NCBI GenBank assembly: GCA_037389465.1
Contig: JAZARR010000082.1
Location: 3,460,501-3,524,500 of the forward strand
Direction of reading: 5' to 3'
DNA: 64,000 nt
Source of the DNA: Baylisascaris procyonis
Taxonomy: Eukaryota; Nematoda; Chromadorea; Rhabditida; Ascarididae
The notes under the pieces were generated by a model. That model was given only the letters and a program-made list of their open reading frames with translations. It was not told the origin of the DNA and made no database searches. The translations under genes were made by a program, and so were the position numbers. Of this stretch, positions 26,201 to 38,907 are shown in pieces (position 1 is the stretch's first letter; each line of letters starts with the position of its first letter).

Positions 26201-29200
26201 TAGAGCCTCTTCTAATAAGAAAACCAACCTTCGTTGCGGGTATCGAGTTGCATTTCGAAGTTTTTGATGAATTTCGTTTCATGATTTTCCCATCAATAAT
26301 TTTCTTCTCGTTCGATTCTTTTCGTCGAATACTCGTTGAGCTTATTTGTTTCCTAAAATAACCTTACTTATAGCTGTACTAAACAATTACCTTCCGAAAC
26401 AAACGGCTGCAATAACCCCCTACCTGCCAACACCTTTGTGTTATCAGTATATTAGTGCGTAAATTCTATGATATGGTTTAAGAGAATAATGAACGATTTT
26501 TGAAGATTTTTTTTTTTTTTTTTGAATCTGGGCAATGAGCAAAGTAAAATGAGCAACTCAGTTTTATAAAATATTCAGCGCATAGCACAACCTCACTGAG
26601 ACCATTAAAAACGAACAGGCTAACGCTCATAGATAAAAAATCTCATATGCAAAGTATAAAGCAAACCAGCCTCATCAGCGCAGAGAAAATAAGAAACATT
26701 TGCAAATGGGAAATTAATTCCCCTCATACTTAAAATTAAACAATGAGTTCATTAGGCAAAACCTATAATTATAAACAAATCAGAATTTCTTATAAATCGA
26801 TCTCTATTCTCGAATAGATTGGAGAAAATATTTTCGGCACATCTCACATTTCAATAGTAATCACTAAGTTCCACTCATTTTCCAATTAAAAAAAAATCAT
26901 ACGTTGCCATTTCGCTTGGTTCATCGGCGGGCGATGTGGGCATCCAACTAGATGCATGACTCTTATGGGGTGACATATCCATTGGCTTAATCCTCGAGTT
27001 GACAGTCAAATGCTTTCGTGGTGATTCCCTTCTTGACCTGCGTTGTATCACCACATCTGAGCTATCATCACTGCTACGCCTTGAGTGAGTTTTCTTGACG
27101 ACCTCATTATCGCCAACCTTCACAGATGTAGCGTTATTGGTAGAGGGTGAATCGATGTTTTCAATATTTTTAAAGGATAGCATCCTAACGATCGGACCGT
27201 GTTTATCTGTTTCTTCGTTTTTGAAGCTCAAAACTGAAGGTGTACCGCCAGTCTCTTCACCACTAACGAACACTCGAGATACACCATCGGTTCTTGGATT
27301 GGTTGTTGGCGCTTTTTCTGAAAAACAATTGATTAAACAGGTGGTCTTTAGTGTGATAGAATAAATCAACAAAGAGTGCCAACAAATGAGCAAATCATAA
27401 ATATTACTTGCCAGCCCACCCCTCTTTGCTCTCCATAATAAATCTGTCAACTCAAGGATATATAAAACCAATAAAAATAAAAGCATTGAATTAAATAGGA
27501 ATGATTACAATTCAATGAACTAGAATGCAGTGAGAATGAGATCATAGAAAATAAACGTTTACAACGAACAGACACTTCGTTACATCGAATAAACGACTCA
27601 TAAATAGAATCTTTCAAGAAATATTATAACTTGATTGCATCACAAAAACGTAATGCAGTTCGAGCATATCCGATACAAAATAAACAAAGTAAGATCTTCA
27701 AATACATAAGTGAAATACACACATTTCAGAACGCATTCATCATGATTACGTGGAAAGGAAAATACTCTTCGTCTAAAAAAAACCCCTCATCATTTTATGT
27801 GAGTTAAAATCCAGCATTACTATGATTCGACTAAGGCGAAAACGAAATAAATCTTTCAGAATGCTAAAAAATTAGCGCCGTATCTCGGAAAATTGTTCCA
27901 ACAAAAGATGAATCAAAGCTAGCCTACTATAGGCAAACATTTTTTTCAGTCAATTTTTTCTGCCTTCCAAATCGAAGTTTATCTATCATCGGTTTCTTTT
28001 TGTTATACTATCTTTGCCTCTTCACTACTGTTGGAAATCACAACCTATTTAAAGTTGACTAAGTAATTACGTCTCATACGTAACGACTCCATTTCTTCAC
28101 ACAATCAATAACATATTTCTTGAAAATGTTACAGGGCACAACAGAGGCAATTATTTATATCAAATGAAGTATAATTTACCTTGCTCACTTATACCATTCA
28201 ATTATCTTATATACCCTCTTTCCAGTAATATATTTATATACCACCATTCAATATTACTCAACATATATCCCCTCTTACTACCGCTCTATTTTCATGACTA
28301 CTCTTTTGTTCGAATATGGCAAATTTCTTGTCGATATGGTACAAAAATAAAAACATATTATAACTTCAAGTGTTGGCTCCGCTCAGCCGAGTCACCCCGA
28401 CCAACACCCTCATCGGGACAAGTGTGGCGGAACAAGTCACGGCAGTCATAGGAGGAACGACGGTGAATCGCCTCGTCAGCATCCGGTGGGCAGGAGACGA
28501 GCCTAAGCCCTAACCTTCACGTGACCGACCTGCAAGAAGGAGAGGCCGACCTAAAGACCACGGGAACCAACTGGGCCAGAGAGGAATTGGGTCAGAGCAG
28601 GCGGAAGCCATATGAAGAGACATGTATTCATAATGAATGCTGTGTTCATTGAAATAAATAACAATAATAAATAAATAAATAAATGTAACTTCAAACTTTC
28701 AAAATAAGATATAAATGATTCAAAAATGTTTTCCTATCATACATTCAACTCCTCGTCAACCCCCGCCCTTCCCCTATGCTCCACCAGTTCGACAAAGCGG
28801 TACCAACTCTCTTATTCATCTTTAAAATCTTTACGCCGAACGTGTTACAATAAAATCCTTCGTTCCAATAAATCCTTTTTTCTTTCTAATGGGTTATAAG
28901 TACATGCGACCGACCTGCATGAAGGAGAGGCCGACCTGAAGACCACAGAACCAATTGGACCAGAGAGGCATTGGGTCAGAGCAGGCGGAAGCGACATGAA
29001 GAGACATGTATTCATAATGAATGCTCTGTTCATTGAAATAAACAAGTAAATAAATATAAGTACACAAAAATGAAACAATACCTCTATGAGTTGAAATCAT
29101 AACAACCGAGGTGACGAGAAACAACAACTGCACACATTCGTGATAAAGACGAACCTTTTGCCTCCATTCGCCATCATCTACTATTAATCTATGACCATCA

Positions 29201-32200
29201 TCTATCTTTTCACTAAAATGCCTCAACGACATCGCTCGAATAAAAGAAACGAGTTGAGATGAAAATTAACAAACGTTGCGAACTGAGCGCATAGATCTCT
29301 GAGTGATTAGTAAGCAAATTCTTTGCTCCCGCAATGAAACCTCCGATCGTTTTCTTTTTCTCGTTCCCTGGAATAGTCATATTTGCCTTGTGTTCAGCCC
29401 TTCATTCAATAACAAAGATTGCGTTCAAAATTCTCCTCTCTAACCCATGTGGTGACGGGGCAAATGAAGTAATAACTAAATCCTGCCTTTGGCCAATTAA
29501 CCCCTCTCCGTTAAAGCAATTCCTTCCTATAATCGAGACGTTGTTCCAAATCCATCACGATCTTCCATGACCCCCATAATATGCGCCGATGATATAGATG
29601 TTTCAATACCAAATAAAGTGCCAAGCAACACATGAACATAAAGTATAACATTCATGAAAATATAGGTCGGCTCAATTATAAGGAAAATTGGCACATAGAT
29701 TAGGGATAGAGGAGGAATGAACGAGCAAATCAAACTCTCGAATGCCATGAAAAATTCTCAACATTCAAAGAGAAAAAAAACTTCTCTTAGCACATTCAAG
29801 AAAGATGAGTCAATATTGCTCCTACAAAACCTTCGAAAAAAAAAAAACCCGGAAATCTTTTCACCCCCCACCTCTATTCCACGGATAATCAGAACCTCTC
29901 AAGTAGAAATTAAACGAGTAACAACAACGGTGATTGGCCATAAGCATATATACAACCGACAATTCACCTCTCCTTGGCAATTATCACAACCACACTCGTC
30001 TACATACAGCAATCGCATAAAGCTTGCACAGCACAAGAAAAGTCACGGCAATAACACCTGTACCCATTTCCATACATAGATTCCCCTTTGAAGCGTACCC
30101 AGACTATGCTATGTGTTAAGATGACGGTTAAATATGGCTTCACTTAAGCGTACCTGATTATAGTGGATGAATAGAAGTAAAATACAATCGAAACTATTCG
30201 CACGTCATCGAGATTACAACATTTCAACCAAAGAGAACAAACAACGAAATCACAAATATAAAAATATAGATACGAGCAAATATATCGCCAAGCAACAGCT
30301 GCAGTGAGTTGAGTTAGCAATGAAACAATGTGGCACACTTATATTCATATAGTTTTTCCTTGACTGCTTAGAATGCATTATATTTGATATGAATTTCTTT
30401 TACAACAAACACCTGTGCTATGATATGAAGATTAATTGCAACGAAATATACAAAAGAAATCACTCGGAAAGATATGGTTAATTTGCAAAGCAGAACGTAG
30501 TGAGCACCCAATATTTGCAAGCGTGATCTTCAGTTTGTTCCCCCATGCGTGTGTCTAGTTCCTCACAACCATTATCTATTGCCTACTGATCCCTTTAGCC
30601 TTTATAGACGCTTTTCATGTCTCATCCTTTATCATAACCAGGCAAGAAGCAACAACGTAAGCTGAACTATCGATTTTTGCATGCGCCAGATTATAAATGA
30701 CAATAAAATGCAGATTTAAATGTGAAAAAGGAAAAAGATGAACAAAAAATGAAACAAGCGTAACCTGGGTCGGATACGAAACCAGCATCAGCCATTTCTG
30801 TACCGGCAGCAGAATCGTCTGATGCCCGTCTTGGACGACCTCCAGGGGATAGGCCACGCCGTAGAACTTTATTTGAAATTGTCGTAAATAATTCGCGCAT
30901 TGTTGACGAAGATCGCCGACCACGATGCAACTGAAATCGTCTCACCTAAAGAAGTCTAAACCTTATAGGCTGCCCGCTTTTGTCATCTCTTTCTAACTAC
31001 TCTTTCACATCACTCATAAAGCCGAAATACCATTAACACAAAATTGAGCAGTTTTGTTCAATTGAAATTTGTCTACTACCCCAGTGACGATTTATTTTTA
31101 TTTTTGGTTTTGATGAGTTTTACTCTTCCTCGGAAAGAAATCATCGCACCACTTGAAACAATTTTACAGCAATACCATATCAAGTGAGTGATTGATAAAC
31201 TTCCTAATAAATCATTGGATTCATGAATTGGTGACCTCCCCTTCGTTTCTTGCCATCTTTTTTTCTCCCTAAATAGCGATGGGGAATGAATGGCTGTCCC
31301 ATAAATGTAATAAAAGTTTTGTTAGACAGTCAAAAAGATCAAAAAATACCTTTATGTCTTCGTCATTCCTAATTGAAGATCGCTTAACGAGTGACTTCGT
31401 TTTTGGTAGATCATCATTGACGAATAATGCATGATGTCTGAAAGCTAAAACATAACAACGCAGAAATAATCTGTGACGAAAAGAATAAAACTTCCTGCCG
31501 GAAAGTCTGACAGCAAATTATCTCTCAACAATAGCATCAATGGCATCAACGAAACTCAATCATAAATAAACCCATAGAAAAATGAAACCAAAACAACAAT
31601 AATGCATAATAAAAGTTGTTTGAGGTGAGATAAAAATTTTCGCAAATAATTATGCCTATGAAATTAAACATCGAGCAAACAGGCAACAAACCTCGAAGAT
31701 GGTACACAAGAACTGCTTCGAGGCGATAGACCAGCATGACGGGATGAGGAGGACATCTTGTGGGAGCGCGACTTATCCATAAGATGACTGATATCTGAGG
31801 GCTGCCGCGATGCAATATAATAATCTCGTGGCACACCAATCTTATGTGCATTCTCAATTAAATCGATTAATATTGCCGCCTTGAGATCGTAGTCACTACA
31901 CATCGATGAGATCACATTTTCCTGTAAGTGAATATGATATCTCGACGCGAATTTATGCACTAGTAACTGCGACTGCGCAAACATAAACCCAATCCCCAAC
32001 TTCAGTCCACGAACTCCTCTCTTGCAGCAACGTCCAGCTTGATAATCCGAACATGCCAAATTTACTGATGTAGATTTCACAATGGAATTTCGCGTTTCTC
32101 GAAGCTAGAGCTTGTTATTCAACCTCACTATGCTTTCAGTTGGATACAAAAGAATGCAATCCTTCTCAATCACATTTTATGCTCCTATTAAGCAGTGTCA

Positions 32201-35200
32201 CCTCATGAGTTTCAATTAAGGCAGCTGGGTGGTACTCTCAATTACGAGTTAAGCAATGACTAAAAAAATCGATGCTAAGCATGAAAATATCGACTATTAC
32301 AAATCAACGCTTATACTAACATCTGTCACCACCAACTCCTCTTTTCCAGTGAAGAGATGTTCTTCGCAATTAGTAGAATTATGGGGGCTATAAATATAGT
32401 CTCCTATCAAAACTGATCAATAAATTTCATACCACTTCATGCAAGCACTCTTTATTTCCCGAACACCAAACCATTGAATGCAACCATTCTCATTAAAAAA
32501 CTCCGAAATGGAAAATTGCTCTAACCTGAGATCCCTTCTTCTTTTTGCCAGCCACTGCCGGAAGCTCGTGTCGGAACAATGTTGGTGCAAAAACCATAGC
32601 CAAATTTTCAGTCGTCATATGATGTCCTTTTTCATGATTTTCACCAAACTGTAATTACTCTTAATTCACAAAGTAAACGATAAGAACATTCAAAAAATGT
32701 TATCAGCATTCCTTCACAACTTCACGACGAAATCCTATGCGAGACACTACCACGAAGTGCATTCACCCTCACAACTACGACAATATCCACTTTCAATTCA
32801 AAAATTGTTGATATTCATATAACTACAGATGATATAAGTGGTGTTATCAAAGAAGATTACGCGTCATTGATAAGATTCATTATCGAAATGAACATATCAG
32901 TAGATCGGTAATATTTAAGCTTATTTACTTTTCCTTATTTTCTCTGCTCTAGGCGAATACTATCAAAAGTCAAGACAAAAACTTAAAAATGACCGCTTCC
33001 CCTCTGCTAAATTTAATGACAGAATTTGCCTGCAAATGTTTGTATACGGCCGAAGAAATAACTGTTTTCTGACTTTTATTTTCCTTACTACTCCCCATCA
33101 CTTTTTACTTTCATACAATTATTTCTCACCTGTTTGCGACCGCGAGTCATTTGCGGTTATCATCATCAACTGATGCCAATGGAGAGGAAAAAGCATACAC
33201 CTAAGTTGTCTGCCTTTTCCTTGAAAAATCTCTCTCCACCCACTTAAATATTCAATTAAATAATTACAACAACCCATCATACTTACTTTTGATTCTTGAT
33301 GGTAATTAAAGGCGTTAACATCAGCCTGAACTCAACTTAAACGTAAAAATAGCTGATGATTGCAACCAACGATAAACATTCATAAACAAACAGTAAAGCA
33401 GTAATGCTGTCTCGAATAAAACAAAAAAAGATAACGAACATATTTGAGTTGACGCATAAGAAACGAAAATGTGCCCAATCGTCCGGGTGGCAATAGTCGT
33501 ATCGCATCCAATAATTTCTCAACGCGTTCCCTTCCCTTATATTGTGATGCAATCTGTCAACAAAATAATTCCTCTCTATTCAATCATTTATTCTCCTTAT
33601 TGCTGCATAATAAAACAAAACAAATAACAACGAAAACGATATTTCCAACTTTCATATGATGGACTGAGTTGCTTGTAATATGCTAATCAAGTATCTATTC
33701 CAACCATTCCCTCATTTATGTTTATCCCTTTCTCTACTAATTGCAGCATTTATATTGCGCTGTTATCATATACCCCTAAATCAATATTACTGACAATGTC
33801 TCACTACTGCTTCTTTATTTGCAGTAACACACCATTATCGTCAGCTTGCTTCTTATATATCCGCAGCGATAAACTTCTAAAAAATATCAAATTTCGGTGT
33901 CCGCTTATATAATCTAATTTTAATATTCATTTTATGAACGAATGCGAAATTGCAACAAATAAACGTTCCATACAAATAAAGTGGCCACCTGCTGATATGA
34001 CAACAATTTCGTGACATAAAACAACAAAATAAAAGAAACTAACTAGTAACTGTAATTTAAATTTTCATCTGCGACATGCTGCTGCGTTATGCAAAATTCC
34101 CCCCCCCCCTCTTATATATATTTCCCTCTTTCCAATTTACGATCTACTTGGCGGCTTAACCGGAATTTTAATTCCCGTCGATCTGCGTCCCCATATTACT
34201 TGCATGGTTCTGTGCCAAAACATTTCAAAAAGCGATCCACTACCGCAAGAATATCATAAAAAGCAACTCGACATTGAACTAAAACCGAACTTACTTCAAG
34301 CAGTTCACTTTGTTGCGAAAAAAGAAGAGGCGTTTTCAATTCGCGAAAAAACCTCTTTATCATTGAACAAATATCGTGTGTGGTGCATTCCTTGGAAATT
34401 GGCTTGCATCCAAAATATGTCGGCTGTAAAATGAACATTACAACGCTGAACGTTAATCAATGTATTCAGAAAAGAAAAAATATTAACAAGTAGATTGCAA
34501 ACCTCTGTGCACTATTTTCTGATGGTAAAAAAAAGTATCCAACACTCCACGATTTAAAGAAGCCATGAAGGAATATTTAAAGAAAATGGTAGGCGCAAAT
34601 GTTACCGTTCAGGACCTTTAATGTCAAAAGTTGGCAATTAATATATCAGAAAGTAAACAGCTTCTATTTTCAGAAGTTAGTGCCATACTGTCTACACGTC
34701 TACGATGTAGCAGTCTACAAGAAATACTTAGCAATCATGGTTTATTTTTTTAAATAATTATCAAAATCTTTATTAAAATTTATTTGCCTATTCAAGAATG
34801 AAAATTTCGAGACTCACCCAAGCGTTCTTTATACGATTGAGGTTACCCTCTTTCCGGAAAATACCTTCCGCCACCATATTGTCGGCATGTAATAGCTTAA
34901 AGGCGTCAAATAAAAACCTAAAAATATTATTGTACGATAGGGTTTTAAGCAAAACGAAAATTTATGCGAACAACTGCACCGGATTATACCAATCAACCAA
35001 TTATATCAACATTTTTATCTAAAACTTAAATATAAAATTTCATCAAAGAATTGTTTGGGTTGGATCAACAGTTCATTCCTGTGGATTCGGCGAACGTTTT
35101 CGGTTTCTGTAAAGTTCTTTCCCGACCCGCCCTCTTCTCATATCACATCATCAAACAAACGAAGTTACTGGCCGCAATCGCAAGAAAGAAACGTTTCTAG

Positions 35201-35720
35201 GTGCATTTGATTTGTTTCACTATTCTTGTCTATGTAGAAATCACTGAATAGACCGTTCCAACTCTACTACACATCAGTGAACGAATATGTAAATAAAATC
35301 TGTTGGCGAATTATACAACGAAAGTGATCTCTTTACACATCGAAAATGATGTCTTTCTTTACCAAAGATCCGTATGCAAACTGAGCAGTCAATCATTTAT
35401 CCCAACAAACGAGAAAATAGTGAATGAAAGACATTTCATTTAGCCTATTTGACAGACGATGAGGACCAGCAAATACATTCACTTTTGGGATCAGCATCAC
35501 AGCGGTAAAATCCTTCAGGTGGGATCGATGCAAATTTGCTAGCTGGACTTGACTCAACATTAAACCTACATAGGCACTTCTCGTAGTGTATAGGTGCTGA
35601 AGCCACGTCGATCGCCTATTTCGAAGTCGAGATTGTAACTGCCAACTTGCTCCAACCTATAAGAAATTCTTTGAATAATCATATTCGATGGCAACTGACA
35701 GGTGTAATACACGGCAAGAT

Positions 35721-35797
<77 letters not shown>

Positions 35798-36726
35798 AGA
35801 GTACACAAAGCCGATTCAAGATTTATGGGAAAACTCGAATATTCTCGTGCCTATTACTTGTCCCATACAACTCAACTGATACTCTAAATGTGCATAAGAG
35901 ACCACAAGAAACAATTTCTTTTATTTGTTGCCGAAAAGCATCAGAAAGAGGAATTTCAATTAAACTAATGACTTCTGCTCATCAGTTAGCTCCAAATCCT
36001 ACCTTTCCTCTTCACCTTCGTTTAAAAGTATCCATCACAACGTAAACGTTACCGTTATTTTACCGACTATACCCACCTATTCTGTGTCTCACATTGACCA
36101 TTGATAAGCTTTCCAGATCACTCATCTATCTCCCTTCCTCCTTAATTTTTTAGGGACACAGAAACGCCGTATCTTTTCTTGTTACCCATTAAGTTGAAAA
36201 ATCAGTTTTTTAAAAACTTTATTGCGGAAATGAGGCTTAAGGATAACATGAGCTATCCATTTATTCGACGTATCCCAATCCAGCATCATAATTGGTAGGC
36301 AAAGAATATTTCATAAATAATTGAAGCTGGTGAATAAAAGCAATGCAATCCGTATTGCTTCAATTGATATCGTCACATCATGAAAGCTGTCAAATACGCT
36401 TTTTTTTTCTCGAAGACAATCTCGGAAAGAGCGCATTGACTACTTGAGCATATGTGATTTACATTCCTTCCCCTTCGCTACCATCCTCATAAATGTAGGA
36501 AAGAAAATCAACGTTCACCCCACTATTATTTTTTGAATTCATTAACCATTGTAATGCATATATTTTATTGAGTTAATTTCAATAAAAATTATACTTCAAA
36601 AATTCAATAAAATGAATGGAATATAATTAAAACAAACGGTATTTGTGTTCCAACTGGTGGTGGTTGGGAAGGTGCTCGCCGGCATATTTTTGTACTTCTT
36701 AAGCCCTCAAGCGACTTGTTGTCCAT
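17213..36726 (-). CDS. Rho GTPase-activating protein, ARHGAP11A / RGA-3/4-like, 20 exons
   Basis: Exons in transcript order: 36726-36638, 35656-35570, 34917-34818, 34423-34295, 33553-33440, 32648-32526, 31921-31692, 31437-31350, 30945-30765, 27317-26903, 26406-26391, 25513-25342, 24519-24371, 23759-23507, 23215-23138, 22238-21955, 20989-20867, 20461-20318, 19880-19709, 17589-17213. Total 3324 nt, 1107 residues; every junction phase agrees and no stop interrupts. The RhoGAP domain spans about residues 25-250. AEGIFRKEGN holds the arginine finger (Arg80), then MIKRFFRELKTPL (Lys115, Arg119), PGRLGTFSFLM, and MTTENLAMVFAPTL (Asn188, Pro195). It is followed by LKAAILIDLIENAHKIGVP, which matches the end of the ARHGAP11A domain. 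The domain at the very N-terminus plus a long basic Ser-rich tail is the ARHGAP11A / C. elegans RGA-3/RGA-4 layout. Those proteins inactivate RhoA at the cortex during division. The tail is low complexity with coiled-coil-like stretches near 660-690. Exon 14 could start at 23786. The first exon has a probable trans-splice acceptor at 36793-36792. Confidence 0.78.
26391..26406 (-). other. 16-nt microexon of the RhoGAP gene
   Basis: CCGTTTGTTTCGGAAG lies between a strong acceptor (ggttattgcag) and donor GTAATT. The preceding exon ends in phase 2 and the following exon starts in phase 0. Only an insert of length 3n+1 can join them, and this one gives Thr-Arg-Leu-Phe-Arg-Lys with no stop. Without it the tail frame would shift. 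Confidence 0.65.
28371..28690 (+). mobile_element. non-LTR retrotransposon 3' end, copy 1
   Basis: A GC-rich block in an AT-rich intron of the RhoGAP gene. It ends in an (AATA)n-type tail at 28660-28684. The plus-strand frame reads EADLKTTGTNWAREELGQSR and then RRKPYEET. This resembles the extreme C-terminus of RTE/BovB-type reverse transcriptase frames, which end with a Trp and a basic RRKW-like string. It is severely 5'-truncated, with no intact reverse transcriptase domain. The last 160 bases are shared with copy 2. Confidence 0.6.
28908..29055 (+). mobile_element. non-LTR retrotransposon 3' end, copy 2
   Basis: About 150 bases closely similar to 28523-28684 and in the same orientation. 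It also ends with a short A/T-rich tail (aaacaagtaaataaata). Only the last part of the element is present. The two copies differ by scattered substitutions, so they are separate, aged insertions rather than a recent duplication. Confidence 0.6.
29717..30079 (+). other. open stretch inside RhoGAP intron
   Basis: A 120-codon plus-strand open frame, Lys/Ser/Asn-rich, antisense to the large intron between the ninth and tenth RhoGAP exons. It has no signal peptide, domain or splice context. Its composition is what AT-rich DNA gives by chance, so it is probably not a gene. Confidence 0.12.
35724..35794. repeat. (TA)n microsatellite 2
   Basis: About 35 uninterrupted TA units in the first intron of the RhoGAP gene. 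Confidence 0.95.
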
Positions 36727-36793
36727 CACGCCTCCTTATTGCGGCCCTCGTTAATGTTTAGCTTGATAGCACAACTGTCGCGTTCCCTGATCT
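36727..36793 (-). other. RhoGAP 5' leader and probable spliced-leader acceptor
   Basis: The acceptor tatttatttag ends at 36792. The 65 bases to the ATG (36726) contain stops in the coding frame, so this is untranslated. No upstream exon is apparent, which suits trans-splicing. Confidence 0.4.
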
Positions 36794-37085
36794 AAATAAA
36801 TATATTACAATAAGCATTCCATAGAAGAAAAAGAGAAACTTTTCATGAGCAATTCTATCGATAAATTATATTGAAGCAATTTGACAATGTCGAGTAATCT
36901 TCTAAAATTATATGCAAACGTGAAACGATCAAGGAAACAGCCCTAACTTGGAAGATGAAGCAAAAATAACGAGAAGTTACCCTTGTACAAGTGAGATTAA
37001 TTAGCGAGAAATAATAAACAAAACAAAAGACTAGATTTTTTTCAGAATTGATTTAAAATAACGGATATTAAATACATAAAATAGA

Positions 37086-37163
37086 CCAGCTTTTCAGACT
37101 TGATCTAGTTGTTTAGTAATTTAAATTAAAATACTAAACCAGATCAAGCGTGAAAAAATCTGG
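37086..37163. ncRNA. miRNA-precursor-like hairpin (candidate)
   Basis: A 78-base imperfect inverted repeat with stem blocks CCAG/CTGG, TTTTCA/TGAAAA, CTTGATCT/AGATCAAG and GTTTAGTA/TACTAAAC, separated by small internal loops. The terminal loop is 13 bases (37119-37131) and the stem has about 26 base pairs. Size, pairing and asymmetric bulges fit an animal pre-miRNA. It lies about 300 bases upstream of the RhoGAP 5' end. It could instead be a small inverted-repeat transposon. Strand is not determined, because the hairpin folds either way. Confidence 0.35.
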
Positions 37164-38141
37164 GATGGGTGGGTGGGGGATAAGAAGAGATGACAATGAA
37201 AAATCCAAGCTAACGCGATTTAAAGCCGTCGCGCAATGCGCTAATAAACGGATGCGAAAAGCGCCACAAATTTTTCAATAGGATAGTGCTGAAATCTTTA
37301 TAATTGAGTTATAGCTGAATATGAAAATCTCTCTATATAGATGCACTAAACAATCACGGCTCGTTCAGCAACTAGAAATTAAATTATTTAAATAAGTTTA
37401 TAATGAGACACAAATTGCATTCAAATTATGCCGTACACACAACGGAAGATTCCTTCGAGGCAAAAAAATTCCAGTTTGAAAAAAAAGAAAGAAAAATTCA
37501 TCATTTATGATTATGAAATCATTTTAATAATTAAAAATTATAAGAAAAGTAAAGAAACAATACAATATCAAATCTATAGACAAGAAAAACAGCAATAAAT
37601 GCGTGAAAAAAAAGCGTTTTCCATCAAATCGAATCGCAATCACAAGCACAAATTTATAGCAATAGCATTTGTCGTTGATTAATTAGTGAAATAAAAACTC
37701 TCGCTCAACAACGTTCAAAATTAACCACAATAATTTCGATAATTTAGCTAAAATTTCTGAAAATATTTATAAATTTTTGAATATAAATCCTTAAAAAATC
37801 TTTCTAAACATAAAAATCCTCGAAAAATTTTATTGTACCATTCCTTGAATTAAAAAAAAAATTATAGAACAGCGAAAGATTGTATCTTGAAATCTCACAT
37901 AAATATTATATTTTAAATTCTTTAAAAGAAATGTTATTCACGAGAACATAGAAAATAAGCTTGTAAATAAAAATAATATCAACCAAACTATAAACGCATT
38001 TACCTATACAATAAGTCCACACATAGTATACCTCACCAACACCGACCACCTACATCACCTGACAGAATTTAAACCAACAAACAACTAACAAAGAAATTTC
38101 AAAATTGCTTTCAATAATTGGCGCGAAAAGAAGCGTCGCCA
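37164..38141. other. no gene seen
   Basis: Very AT-rich sequence upstream of the RhoGAP gene with many short A-runs. I see no supported exon or repeat beyond the hairpin just before it. Confidence 0.4.
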
Positions 38142-38342
38142 TTATTCGGCTTCGAATTCATTATTCACTTCGAATGGTTCGCAATACGAATCTAGCTGTT
38201 CGATGCAGACAATTGCGCCGTTTCTAACGACTCCATAAAATATCAGCAAAAATACAATTAGAGTGGTCAGGTGCTCATACCTCTCAACATTTCGGAAACG
38301 ATATAGAAATGACACAACGAAAGGGAAATGATGATGCATCAT
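38142..38342 (-). other. orphan open stretch (possible exon)
   Basis: Minus-strand frame. The part after the acceptor tggagtcgttag (38231-38142) reads GAIVCIEQLDSYCEPFEVNN and ends at a TAA. It could be a terminal exon of an unrecognised gene. The upstream partner is not found. Confidence 0.2.
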
Positions 38343-38624
38343 TTGGAATGGGTAAATATAGGAGTTGAGATGATTTACACAAATTACAGTAACCTATGAA
38401 ATGTAATACCGTAATGCGCTACCAGCAAATGAGTAATCAAAAGTCCGGTCCATAGGTAATCTCCTGTTGGACAATGGTCAAGGCTACATAGCGCTAACAC
38501 TTACTCTCCTCGGCGGTTAATCACCCGCCTTCGCGCTTAACAAAGAACGAAATACATTAAGCCCAAGGATTGTGACCTATATAAGCTCGCGTTTATTGAA
38601 AATTTTGCATTTTCGACGATTGCA

Positions 38625-38831
38625 GTGCAATATACAAATGACGGAGAACATTTGCATTTATTGAAAATTTCGCCGTTAGATTGTTTATCGAATCGTCATT
38701 GCCGATTTGTTTATTCAATCATCGATGCCGCTTGCAGAAGAAACAAAATTTTTCGACGATTTTATTATCACAACAATATGCATCACTTATATCGATCAAT
38801 GGAAATTCTTTGCAATCAACCAATTCATTAG
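38625..38831 (+). CDS. hypothetical Cys/His-containing terminal exon
   Basis: It starts after an acceptor (cgacgattgcag, ending 38624) in phase 1 and stays open for 68 codons to TAG. It contains DCLSNRHCRFVYSIIDAACR. A TATA-like string (CTATATAAGC) lies 45 bases upstream. A first exon is not identified. The opposite strand is also open here, so the call is weak. Confidence 0.25.
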   Translation: MQYTNDGEHLHLLKISPLDCLSNRHCRFVYSIIDAACRRNKIFRRFYYHNNMHHLYRSMEILCNQPIH

Positions 38832-38895
38832 CATTCCTTTGAGAATCTCTAAAAATATTTCTTTCTTTGCAAATATTTGTGTGCTTCGATAATGT

Positions 38896-38907
38896 CCCCC
38901 CCCCCCC
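38896..38907. repeat. poly-C/poly-G tract
   Basis: Twelve C in a row on the plus strand. This is unusual in the local AT-rich context, and a similar C-run occurs at 34099-34108. Confidence 0.9.

Noticed and set aside
35445..35625. Minus-strand Cys-rich frame (EKCLCRFNVESS... CDADPKSECICW) that looked like the end of a secreted protein
   Set aside because: The overlapping frame ending in LREVPM joins both neighbouring exons in phase and supplies the RhoGAP segment just before FLFDAFKLL, so the Cys-rich reading is taken as chance.
13712..36726. RhoGAP gene and the Ser-rich gene at 13.7-14.1 kb as one operon
   Set aside because: About 3.1 kb separates them and there is a good poly(A) signal in between; known nematode operon spacings are much shorter.
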